5,674 bases of DNA, from positions 1 through 5,674 of the forward strand of contig JACPTH010000389.1 in NCBI GenBank assembly GCA_016192885.1, given 5' to 3'. Made by a program: the position numbers and the translations under genes. Every line of letters begins with the position of its first letter. The first letter of the stretch is position 1. Below, piece by piece: positions 1 through 4,769 of this stretch. Source of the stretch: a bacterium. GTDB lineage: Bacteria; Muiribacteriota; Ozemobacteria; Ozemobacterales; Ozemobacteraceae. The notes under the pieces were generated by a model. The model did no database searches. It was not told the DNA's origin and worked only from the letters and a program-made list of their open reading frames with translations.

Positions 1-1571
1 ACACCGGGAAAATCGGTCCAAATACGGAATTGACAAAGTTCTTCCCCCTAAAATACGCTGACGAAACGGATACGATCAAACAAATTCATGAGATTCTCGG
101 AGTCGTGCAAAAATCACAGAGCGGTAATTCCACCGACTCCAAGGAAATAGAATCTACGCGGCTTGTTCCGATAAAACAAACTCATGCTATTATGGTTTCA
201 ACAAAATCTCAGGATATACTTAATAAAATCGCAAGTCTGGTGCCCTACCTGGACCAGAAAATAGTTACTGAATCGGGAAATGTCCGAATAATTCGGATTT
301 TAAACTCCGATGCGAAAACCATCGCAGATACGCTTACCGGCCTGGTTCAAAGCAAGTTGAAGGGAGGAGCGAATCCCAAGCCTGAGAACATCACGTTCTT
401 TCCGGATACTCAGACGAATTCAATTTTAGTGACCGGAGCACCGCAGGTGTTTTCCCAGTATGAACCTATCCTAAAATCGCTGGATATTATGAGCCCGCAA
501 ATTTTTGTAGAGATCTTAATCGCGGAGATCAGCGGAAGCCTTTCCAAGCATCTCGGAATTGAATGGATCGCCCTTCAAAAAGATAAAACGGGAATGCACG
601 GGTTCGGAGCTACCAACTTCGGTCTCAAAAGCCAAACCCTTTCAGCCCAGGGAATGCAAATCGGTTTACTCAAAGATCCGGTGGATTTGCAGAAAATCAA
701 GGATTCCGATGTAACCGAACTTTCAAAAATTAAAGCCCTTATCAACCTTTATCAAAACGATTCCGATTTTAACATTCTTTCAACGCCGCAGATTCTCACA
801 ACCAATAATGAAGAATCCAAGTTCACGGTCGGCGAAGTAGTAGCGCTTCCTCAAGGCTTTACGAAAGACCGCGATTCAGGCAGATTCGATCTTACAAATT
901 TCAAATACGAAGATGTCGGATTAACTTTGGCCATTACGCCGAGCGTAAAATCGAATGAAGTGATTACATTGAAAATCAACCAGGAGATCAAAAAGCGACA
1001 AGAGGAAAACCTTTACCAATTCAATGTTCCGGTTCTTACCAAACGCCAGATGGAAACGAAGATAACTGTTCCCAACCATGAAACCATTGTAATAGGCGGT
1101 TTGATGCGGGAGGATAAAACCTCGGTTGTCGATAGCATACCGTTGTTCTCCAATATTCCCTTGATCGGAAAAGCCTTTAAAAATAAAAGGCGAACGACCC
1201 AAAAGACGAATCTTCTGGTCATCTTAACCCCACATATACTTTCAACTCCGAAAGAGGTAAGCAATTTCAACATAACCGATTTAAAAAGTAATAAGAAAGC
1301 GCAAATTTTAATTGAAAAAATGGAAACTCGCGAAACTTCGGAAAAAATGGAAGAATCGAAGCGCAATGGTTCGATCGTAAACCCCCAATCCGCGATGAAA
1401 AGCGAAGTTGGAAATAGCGAGAAAATCGATGCGGCAAAAAAGTTATCAGCAGCGGATGCGAACAAAACTTTTAGGAATCGCTTGACTCAAATGTTGGAAA
1501 AGGCGAAGACGGCTTTTGGGTCGTTGAAAGGAAAGGAAAATAAGAGGGCTCCAACCAAACCCGATGCATAA
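1..1571 (+). CDS. gspD: Type II secretion-type secretin (GspD-like), 5'-truncated by the window edge
   Basis: Secretins form the multimeric outer-membrane channel of type II secretion and type IV pilus systems. The frame is open to the left edge (first full codon at base 3); a TTG at 30 is internal, not a start. Counting from base 30, residues 4-75 look like one secretin N-domain (FPLKYADETDTIKQI, then LVPIKQTHAIMVST). Residues 85-152 look like a second (FFPDTQTNSILVTG). The secretin core runs about 155-405: SPQIFVEILIAEI, NILSTPQILTTNNEE, VGEVVALPQG, VGLTLAITPSV, then the signature VPNHETIVIGGL (347-358) and LLVILTPHIL (395-404). A Lys/Glu-rich tail of about 110 residues follows. No signal peptide or N0 domain is visible because the start is missing. 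GspD is preferred over PilQ, but the two are hard to separate from this part alone. No following secretion gene is seen; TAA at 1569-1571 is followed by non-coding DNA. Confidence 0.85.
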   Translation, partial: TGKIGPNTELTKFFPLKYADETDTIKQIHEILGVVQKSQSGNSTDSKEIESTRLVPIKQTHAIMVSTKSQDILNKIASLVPYLDQKIVTESGNVRIIRILNSDAKTIADTLTGLVQSKLKGGANPKPENITFFPDTQTNSILVTGAPQVFSQYEPILKSLDIMSPQIFVEILIAEISGSLSKHLGIEWIALQKDKTGMHGFGATNFGLKSQTLSAQGMQIGLLKDPVDLQKIKDSDVTELSKIKALINLYQNDSDFNILSTPQILTTNNEESKFTVGEVVALPQGFTKDRDSGRFDLTNFKYEDVGLTLAITPSVKSNEVITLKINQEIKKRQEENLYQFNVPVLTKRQMETKITVPNHETIVIGGLMREDKTSVVDSIPLFSNIPLIGKAFKNKRRTTQKTNLLVILTPHILSTPKEVSNFNITDLKSNKKAQILIEKMETRETSEKMEESKRNGSIVNPQSAMKSEVGNSEKIDAAKKLSAADANKTFRNRLTQMLEKAKTAFGSLKGKENKRAPTKPDA

Positions 1572-1706
1572 CAGCCTTTCCGCTTGAGTTACACCCATTT
1601 CAGAAAATCCTGGGGTTTTTAAATCTTTTTGCATTTTTGGTGAAGGTTTTAGATCTCTCACATTCGTTCGAGATGACAAGATTAATCCTTAAGTTAATGG
1701 CAGTGA

Positions 1707-1766
1707 CGCGCCCCCTCTCGACAAGCGAAGTGAATTCGCTTGTCTCACTCCCCGCGGTCAGGCGCG
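1707..1766. repeat. Nested inverted repeat with 10-bp perfect hairpin
   Basis: The inner stem GACAAGCGAA (1720-1729) pairs perfectly with TTCGCTTGTC (1735-1744) across a 5-nt loop. Outside it, CGCGCC (1707-1712) is complementary to GGCGCG (1761-1766). There is no T-run on either side, so it does not look like an intrinsic terminator. A dispersed palindromic repeat or a processed RNA structure would fit; the function is unknown. Confidence 0.6.
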
Positions 1767-1822
1767 GTACGCCCTCCAAAATATGTTTTCAGCTATATCT
1801 GGTAGCGCCAATTTTCAGTCCG

Positions 1823-1873
1823 TAGGATGCGATTAAGCGCATTAACTCCCTTGAGCCGCCAAGGCGCATCCTA
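1823..1873. repeat. Inverted repeat TAGGATGCG / CGCATCCTA
   Basis: TAGGATGCG (1823-1831) and CGCATCCTA (1865-1873) are perfect complements separated by 33 nt. A second small stem overlaps the right arm: GCGCA (1864-1868) pairs with TGCGC (1875-1879). The right-arm segment AAGGCGCATCCTA (1861-1873) recurs with one mismatch at 2937-2949, on the far side of mazEF. No T-run follows, so a terminator role is unlikely. Confidence 0.5.
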
Positions 1874-1898
1874 GTGCGCTAAGTGAGTATGGGTAAAT

Positions 1899-1927
1899 TT
1901 GACAAACGTCTTCTTCTTGGATACACT
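1899..1927 (+). promoter_or_regulatory. Sigma-70-type promoter of mazEF
   Basis: A consensus -35 TTGACA (1899-1904) is followed after exactly 17 nt by TACACT (1922-1927), which matches the -10 consensus at four of six positions. The predicted transcript start, near 1934, gives a leader of about 30 nt before the mazE start. The palindrome CTCCGGAG (1944-1951) lies in that leader beside the ribosome binding site. MazE-family proteins usually autorepress their operons, so it is a possible operator, but this is not shown by the sequence. Confidence 0.7.
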
Positions 1928-1951
1928 TAGTAATGCCGGTAAACTCCGGAG

Positions 1952-1957
1952 AGGAGG
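1952..1957 (+). promoter_or_regulatory. Strong Shine-Dalgarno AGGAGG that sets the mazE start
   Basis: AGGAGG ends 6 nt before the ATG at 1964. This spacing selects that ATG over the in-frame TTG at 1958, which directly abuts the Shine-Dalgarno. Confidence 0.85.
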
Positions 1958-1963
1958 TTGTTT

Positions 1964-2257
1964 ATGGCTGTTTTGAAAACAAATCTAGTTAAAATTGGGA
2001 ATTCCCAGGGAATTCGGATTCCAAAGGCTGTCCTTCGGCAAATCAAGTTTGTTGATGAAATAGAAATGGAAATCAAGAAGGATTGTCTTGTCTTGAAACC
2101 TGCCTCTAATTTGCGAGCTGGATGGGCGGAAGCTTTTCATAAGGCGAATGCCAAGGAAAAGGTTCATGATTCTGAACTCGATGTTCGCGATCCTGAACTC
2201 GATGCGTGGGAAAGTTTGCCCAATGAAAATGATGAAGAAGAGTGGACATGGAAATAA
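1964..2257 (+). CDS. mazE: MazE/ChpI-like antitoxin (AbrB/SpoVT DNA-binding fold)
   Basis: This 97-residue protein should be the antitoxin of the following mazF: it binds and neutralises the toxin and represses the operon. Residues 1-45 carry the AbrB-type swapped-hairpin signature of MazE (LVKIGNSQGIRIPKAVL, then a short strand ending CLVLKP). The C-terminal half is acidic and probably disordered, as expected for the segment that wraps around the toxin, and ends in NENDEEEWTWK. That tail contains a 7-residue tandem repeat, DSELDVR/DPELDAW, encoded by a 21-bp duplication. The start is ATG 1964, set by a strong Shine-Dalgarno. The stop overlaps the mazF start by 10 nt, so the two genes are probably translationally coupled. 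MazE identity is confident. The name ChpI, used for the Leptospira homologue, is a possible alternative. Confidence 0.88.
   Translation: MAVLKTNLVKIGNSQGIRIPKAVLRQIKFVDEIEMEIKKDCLVLKPASNLRAGWAEAFHKANAKEKVHDSELDVRDPELDAWESLPNENDEEEWTWK
2168..2204 (+). repeat. 21-bp tandem duplication within mazE
   Basis: GATTCTGAACTCGATG (2168-2183) and GATCCTGAACTCGATG (2189-2204) differ at one base and lie 21 nt apart, so the protein gains seven residues (DSELDVR then DPELDAW) in the toxin-binding tail. The frame is kept. The near-identity suggests a recent duplication. Confidence 0.85.
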
Positions 2258-2571
2258 AAAAATTTGATGTTTTTCTTGTTTCCTTTGATCCGACGATTGG
2301 CTCGGAGATCGGCAAATCCAGACCAGCGGTGGTAATTTCTCCGGATGAAATGAATCATTCCCTCAATACAATAGTTGTCGCACCGCTGACATCCACTCAA
2401 AAAAAATACCCTACAAGGATTGAAATAAACTTTGAAAAAGTTCAGGGGGATATTGCTTTGGATCAAACTAGGACAATCGACAAAAAGAGGCTCAGGAAAA
2501 GGTTGAGCAAAATTGATGAAAGACTTCATGAAAAGATATGTGATGTTTTGGTTAGGATGTTTGGAAAATAG
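2248..2571 (+). CDS. mazF: MazF/ChpK-like mRNA interferase toxin
   Basis: MazF toxins are ribosome-independent, sequence-specific endoribonucleases that cut cellular RNAs. This 107-residue protein has the full family length and landmarks: FDVFLVSFDPTIGSEIGKSR, then RPAVVISPDEMN, then VVAPLT. Arg25 (in RPAVV) and Thr48 (in APLT) sit at the positions of the catalytic Arg and Thr known from Gram-positive MazF, so the toxin looks active. ATG 2248 is chosen over the in-frame GTG at 2242 because AAGAAGAG lies 5 nt upstream and the protein start MEIKKFDVFLV matches the family; the GTG would add two residues. It overlaps mazE by 10 nt and shares its promoter. The stop at 2569-2571 is followed within 25 nt by dispersed repeat copy A. 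The RNA cleavage site cannot be read from the sequence. Confidence 0.9.
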   Translation: MEIKKFDVFLVSFDPTIGSEIGKSRPAVVISPDEMNHSLNTIVVAPLTSTQKKYPTRIEINFEKVQGDIALDQTRTIDKKRLRKRLSKIDERLHEKICDVLVRMFGK

Positions 2572-2594
2572 CGTGTAAAGTTTGTCTTAGAGGA

Positions 2595-2710
2595 TGCAGC
2601 AATTTGGTGAGCGAAGAATTTGGAGAGATCGACGGCCTCGGCGGTCCGCCGAAGAAAAGAAGTTAATCGCAAAAACTTCCAGGAAAAACCTATTTCGATC
2701 GGTGTTTCAA
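2595..2710 (+). repeat. Dispersed repeat, copy A (pair with 5209-5327)
   Basis: From TGCAGCAATTTGGTGAGCGA to the terminal GTTTCAA this segment aligns with 5209-5327 at about 88% identity by hand alignment (about 11 substitutions and 3 single-base gaps). Both copies keep a GC-rich palindrome; here it is CGGCGG-T-CCGCCG at 2639-2651. The indels break every shared reading frame, so it is not a conserved protein. It begins 23 nt after the mazF stop, and its right end directly joins a truncated Rpn-like gene. Confidence 0.85.
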
Positions 2711-2905
2711 CAGGGCCGGCAAGAAGGATGGCAGGAGGGGAGCCAAGAGGGGTAAGCCAAGTTGCTGATCGCGCGATTGGAAAAGAAATTCGGGGTGTTG
2801 AGTAACTCCAATCGGAACCGGATTACGTCCGCAGACCCAGACAGGCTGCTTGGTTGGGGTGAACGTCTCATGATCGTCGGAAGTCTTAAGGAAGTTTTCG
2901 ATTAA
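2711..2905 (+). pseudogene. Remnant of an Rpn/DUF4351-type gene, C-terminal part
   Basis: The frame starting at 2711 reads QGRQEGWQEGSQEG, then a stop (TAA 2753-2755), then AKLLIARLEKKFGVL, and later DPDRLLGWGERLM and GSLKEVF before a terminal TAA (2903-2905). The Gly-Gln-Glu repeat followed by a Leu-rich KFG helix and a WGERL...VF end is what I know from the C-terminus of Rpn-family proteins: PD-(D/E)XK nuclease/transposase-like, DUF4351. The internal TAA lies where GAA (Glu) would be expected, so a single nonsense change explains it. The nuclease domain is absent: the homology begins where repeat copy A ends. The fragment is therefore truncated and interrupted, and probably non-functional. 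Family assignment is from memory of the pattern; no search was possible. Confidence 0.68.
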
Positions 2906-2930
2906 TCATTACCGCATCAATTTCACAGCA

Positions 2931-2949
2931 TGCGCTAAGGCGCACCCTA
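2931..2949. repeat. Short repeat TGCGCTAAGGCGCACCCTA
   Basis: The last 13 bases match 1861-1873 with one mismatch, and the first nine (TGCGCTAAG) match 1875-1883 exactly. The two places therefore hold the same short modules in permuted order, as expected if both derive from a repeat unit of about 20 bp. TGCGC-TAAG-GCGCA also forms a small hairpin. The rest of the spacer 2906-3000 shows nothing recognisable. Confidence 0.45.
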
Positions 2950-3000
2950 TCTTCTTACTCATAAAGAACAAATTTTCCGTGGAATAATCGGAATCGCTCC

Positions 3001-3030
3001 TTGACAAGACCATATTTCAATGGGTATTAT
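3001..3030 (+). promoter_or_regulatory. Promoter of the hicAB remnant operon
   Basis: Consensus -35 TTGACA (3001-3006), an 18-nt spacer and a -10 TATTAT (3025-3030). The likely transcript start falls at about 3036-3038, at or next to the ATG of the hicA remnant, which also lacks a Shine-Dalgarno. CCAT (3010-3013) and ATGG (3020-3023) form a small inverted repeat between the two boxes and might be a HicB operator; that part is weak. Confidence 0.65.
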
Positions 3031-3037
3031 ACGCATC

Positions 3038-3175
3038 ATGACCAATCGTGAAATCTTGTTCAAACACCAAACCAAACCCCGCAAAGTGACTGTAATTCAT
3101 CCGGTAAAAGACCTTCCCATTGATGTTCTGAAATCAATTTTTGACCAAGCCGGATGGGATTGGAGAAAACGATGA
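3038..3175 (+). pseudogene. hicA: HicA toxin remnant (internally deleted, 45 codons)
   Basis: HicA toxins are small dsRBD-fold mRNA interferases of about 60-80 residues that use a His in a conserved G-S-H motif. This frame begins MTNREIL, which fits a HicA N-terminus, and jumps directly to FKHQTKPRKVTVIHP, then VKDLPIDVLKSIFDQAG, which fits the family from the middle strand to the final helix. About 20 residues usually found between these parts, including the GSH segment, are missing, yet the frame is kept. The promoter, start codon and ATGA overlap with hicB remain. It is therefore best read as an in-frame internal deletion yielding a catalytically dead peptide that might still be made and might still touch HicB. 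It could be annotated as a short hypothetical protein. No frameshift or internal stop is present. Confidence 0.78.
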
Positions 3176-3555
3176 AATTTCCAGTAGCGGTTTTTAAAGA
3201 CCCCAAATCTGATTTTGGCGTTATTATTCCGGATCTCCCCGGCTGCTTTTCAGCCGGTGATTCGTTTGAAAATGCCATTGAAAGTGTAAAGGAGGCAATT
3301 GAATGCCACATTGAAGGCATGATTAAGGATGAAGAGGCAATTCCCAGCCCCAAGAAAATAGACGTGCATCAAAAAAATCTAAAATATAAAAATGCTGTTT
3401 GGGCAATGGTTGAGATTGATTTGTCAGTTTTATCCGATAAAGCAAAAATTCCCGAACGAATTCTCGCTTCTATTGACAAATTCGCGAAAAAACAAGGAGA
3501 AACCAGATCCGGCTTTCTCGCCAGGGCGGCACTCGAATTCATCGCGAATCATTAG
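3172..3555 (+). CDS. hicB: HicB antitoxin
   Basis: HicB proteins neutralise HicA and repress the operon. This 127-residue protein has both expected parts. Residues 1-55 are the degenerate RNase H-like HicB domain (FGVIIPDLPGCFSAGD, followed by the helix SFENAIESVKEAIECHIEG). Residues 92-124 are a ribbon-helix-helix-like DNA-binding region (KIPERILASIDKFAKKQGE, then TRSGFLARAALEFI). ATG 3172 is chosen because GGAG (3162-3165) lies 6 nt upstream, it overlaps the hicA stop as ATGA, and MKFPVAVFKD is a normal HicB start. The in-frame ATG at 3154 lies inside hicA coding sequence and would add six unlikely residues. With its toxin truncated, it is now in effect an orphan antitoxin or regulator, perhaps still useful against other HicA toxins in the genome. 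It converges on vapC with a 41-nt gap. Confidence 0.9.
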   Translation: MKFPVAVFKDPKSDFGVIIPDLPGCFSAGDSFENAIESVKEAIECHIEGMIKDEEAIPSPKKIDVHQKNLKYKNAVWAMVEIDLSVLSDKAKIPERILASIDKFAKKQGETRSGFLARAALEFIANH

Positions 3556-3596
3556 AAACAACAAAAATTATTTGTGGGAGAGGATTTAGATATTGA

Positions 3597-3986
3597 TCAG
3601 CATAATTCAATAAAGGCTTGGGGGAAGTTAGCAAGGATGTTTTCGTCTTTGGTGAGAAGACGGGCTCCGTCTGTTTTGGCGTTGGCAACAATGATCCTGT
3701 CAAATGGATCGCGTGTCCATGTTTCAAAATGAGACTGCCTGATTACCTGATGAAAGCTGGAAGCGGAGATTTTTAGTCCCAAGCGTTCCATTAGTTCGGT
3801 CACGACTACCTTCCCAGGAAATTTCAAACGACCAATTTCACAAAGAAACTGAATTTCCATTTCAACTATTGGGGATACCTGTAAAATACTTCGTTCGGAG
3901 GTTTTCTTATATCTTTTGAGGCGGGAAGTCCATTCACCTGAGAATAACCAAATCGCAATGTGCGTGTCTAGGTGAATGGTTTCCAT
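3597..3986 (-). CDS. vapC: VapC-type PIN-domain toxin ribonuclease
   Basis: PIN-domain toxins are Mg2+-dependent ribonucleases, often cutting tRNA or rRNA. This 129-residue protein spans the whole domain. The acidic residues expected in the active site are present: Asp7 (HLDTHIAIW), Glu42 or Glu44 (SPIVEMEI), Asp93 and Asp96 (TRDPFDRIIVANAK) and Asp114 (LLTKDENI). It ends normally in a short tail. The LDTHxxIW opening and RDPFDR motif resemble PIN toxins that pair with Phd/YefM antitoxins. The ATG at 3986 is chosen over an in-frame GTG at 3998 because GGAG (3993-3996) is 6 nt upstream of it. The start overlaps the antitoxin gene by 19 nt, so translation is probably coupled. No lesion is visible, so the toxin looks functional; its RNA target is unknown. 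Confidence 0.9.
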   Translation of the reverse strand: METIHLDTHIAIWLFSGEWTSRLKRYKKTSERSILQVSPIVEMEIQFLCEIGRLKFPGKVVVTELMERLGLKISASSFHQVIRQSHFETWTRDPFDRIIVANAKTDGARLLTKDENILANFPQAFIELC

Positions 3987-4198
3987 TCTTTGCTCCACTC
4001 GATGTGAACCAAGTCATCCGGATCTCCAATAATGCAATCCGGGTGAGGTATTAAATTCTTGAGGTCACAATTTTGTTTTTCCGGGAGAATTCTTAAAGTC
4101 TTTCCCCTGCGTTTGATTTCTATGACTTCACCGGTGTCCAAGGCCCGATCGAGAAGTTTATACAGGTTTTGCCTAAGCTGGGTCGCAGTTACAACCAT
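3968..4198 (-). CDS. Phd/YefM-family antitoxin of the PIN toxin
   Basis: The 76-residue protein begins MVVTATQLRQNLYKLLDRAL, then TGEVIEIKRRGKTLRILPEK. This is the N-terminal Phd/YefM fold: a helix that sets the dimer, followed by strands with the 'I.RRGK...I' pattern, which binds operator DNA. The C-terminal half (DCIIGDPDDLVHIEWSKEW) is the likely toxin-binding tail. The start is the ATG at 4198, preceded by GGAGGG (4203-4208) with a 4-nt gap; an upstream in-frame ATG at 4258 lies inside the -35 box and is rejected. It lies directly upstream of and overlaps vapC, so it is the cognate antitoxin. It is a Phd-type rather than a classic VapB-type partner, so I leave the symbol blank. Confidence 0.87.
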   Translation of the reverse strand: MVVTATQLRQNLYKLLDRALDTGEVIEIKRRGKTLRILPEKQNCDLKNLIPHPDCIIGDPDDLVHIEWSKEWKPFT

Positions 4199-4209
4199 AA
4201 TACCCTCCA

Positions 4210-4223
4210 AGCGTACGTACGCT
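4210..4223 (-). promoter_or_regulatory. 14-bp perfect palindrome, probable antitoxin operator
   Basis: AGCGTACGTACGCT is identical to its reverse complement over 14 bases. It lies between the -10 box (4231-4236) and the Shine-Dalgarno GGAGGG (4203-4208) of the antitoxin gene, immediately after the expected transcription start. Phd/YefM antitoxins bind short palindromes that overlap their own promoter, so an operator role is likely; a 5' leader hairpin covering the ribosome binding site edge is the alternative. Confidence 0.6.
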
Positions 4224-4230
4224 AAACTTG

Positions 4231-4258
4231 AATATATGAAATCACTTAATTTTGTCAA
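4231..4258 (-). promoter_or_regulatory. Promoter of the Phd-vapC operon
   Basis: Read on the minus strand: -35 TTGACA (4258-4253), a 16-nt spacer, and -10 TATATT (4236-4231), five of six matches to consensus. The predicted transcript start lies near 4224, at the edge of the palindrome at 4210-4223. Confidence 0.72.
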
Positions 4259-4313
4259 GAAGACTTTCTTTGTATTTCAATAACTCGGGGTAACCGTAAT
4301 TCGAACAAATTTT

Positions 4314-4394
4314 CTGGATTCCCCGATCAAGTCGGATGAGAAGAATGACACGGGCAAATGGGATTTCGTCATTCTCGCGAAAGCGGGAATCCAG
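4314..4394. repeat. Paired inverted REP-like units (BIME-like element)
   Basis: The element is bounded by perfect 10-bp inverted ends, CTGGATTCCC (4314-4323) and GGGAATCCAG (4385-4394). Inside are two head-to-head units of one pattern, CTGGATTCCC-hairpin-AATGAC: the left is 4314-4350 (degraded hairpin CCGA-TCAAG-TCGG) and the right, on the minus strand, is 4367-4394. The right hairpin ATTCTCGC-GAAA-GCGGGAAT (4371-4390) has an 8-bp stem with one G-T wobble and a GAAA loop. This core resembles intergenic palindromes seen in many bacteria. It sits between the divergent Phd-vapC and mntA-hepT loci. The rest of 4259-4475 has no gene. Confidence 0.7.
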
Positions 4395-4462
4395 GGTTTT
4401 TTCCCCTTCATATCCGAAAGAGGTGAAATTAAATTTTGTTTTCGATCCGCGGTGAAAAATGT

Positions 4463-4468
4463 TAAAAT
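4463..4468 (+). promoter_or_regulatory. Possible -10 box of mntA-hepT
   Basis: TAAAAT lies 7 nt upstream of the mntA ATG at 4476, but only a poor -35 (TTTCGA, 4440-4445) lies 17 nt before it. No Shine-Dalgarno is visible before the ATG. If this box is real, the mRNA would be almost leaderless. The call is weak. Confidence 0.3.
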
Positions 4469-4475
4469 CAGTTTT

Positions 4476-4769
4476 ATGAAACGAGTTGAAGTGTTAAGTA
4501 TTTAAAAATTTCAATTAAACCGCCTCACAAGGGACTTCAAGGTCAAGTCATTATCCCTTTTTGGTTCGGTCGCTCGGGATGACGCGACGGAAAAGAGTGA
4601 TATCGACCTTTTGGTGGAGTTTGAAAGACCCACGGGTTGTTTGGGGCTAGTTGGATTACAGCAATATCTTGAATCTCTTTTTTCGCGTCCGGTAGATGTT
4701 GTCACTCCGGGCGGATTAAAAGCCTCAATGAGATCCTTTGTGGAAAAAGAATTGATCCATGTCGTCTAG
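4476..4769 (+). pseudogene. mntA: MntA-type nucleotidyltransferase antitoxin, stop at codon 10
   Basis: MNT-domain proteins act as antitoxins of HEPN toxins by transferring AMP to a Tyr of the toxin. The frame from ATG 4476 has 97 codons ending at TAG 4767-4769. Codon 10 is TAA (4503-4505). Downstream the frame is clean and carries the complete active site: GSVARDDATEKSDIDLLV at codons 30-47, a perfect GS-x10-DxD (Asp42, Asp44), and a third carboxylate Asp74 (RPVDVV). The start MKRVEVLSI and the spacing from codon 10 to the VKSL motif match family length, so a single substitution, for example TTA to TAA, fits better than an indel. I see no good restart codon between the stop and the active site. 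The gene is therefore probably inactive unless the stop is read through. It overlaps hepT by 11 nt. A sequencing error is the alternative. Confidence 0.82.

Larger units (their letters stand above)
1572..1898. other. Gene-free spacer with structured repeats
   Basis: I see no credible gene in these 327 bases. The only ORF of any length on the plus strand (1637-1825) has no ribosome binding site and no recognisable family sequence. The spacer holds a perfect 10-bp hairpin at 1720-1744 inside a looser nested inverted repeat, and a 9-bp inverted repeat at 1823-1873. T-rich DNA at 1614-1636 follows the secretin stop, but I find no clean GC stem before it, so I do not call a terminator. The spacer probably consists of degraded dispersed repeats separating the secretin gene from the TA cluster. 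Confidence 0.6.

Noticed and set aside
1013..1465. 150-codon ORF opposite the secretin gene (-)
   Set aside because: It is antisense to well-conserved secretin coding sequence and has no family features; treated as a shadow frame.
1595..1640. Possible intrinsic terminator after the secretin gene (CCTGGGGTTTTTAAATC region)
   Set aside because: The T-runs are present, but the only stem would have a loop of about two bases and a wobble, so no convincing hairpin.
1637..1825. 62-codon ORF in the spacer after the secretin gene (+)
   Set aside because: No Shine-Dalgarno or recognisable family sequence, and it runs across the strong hairpin at 1720-1744.
2620..2805. 61-codon ORF across repeat copy A and the Rpn fragment (+)
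   Set aside because: It has no ribosome binding site. Its first half is repeat DNA whose frames are not kept in copy B, and its second half runs out of frame to the Rpn/DUF4351 fragment.
4511..4705. 64-codon minus-strand ORF opposite mntA
   Set aside because: It is antisense to the nucleotidyltransferase active-site region, whose plus-strand frame has clear GS-x10-DxD conservation.
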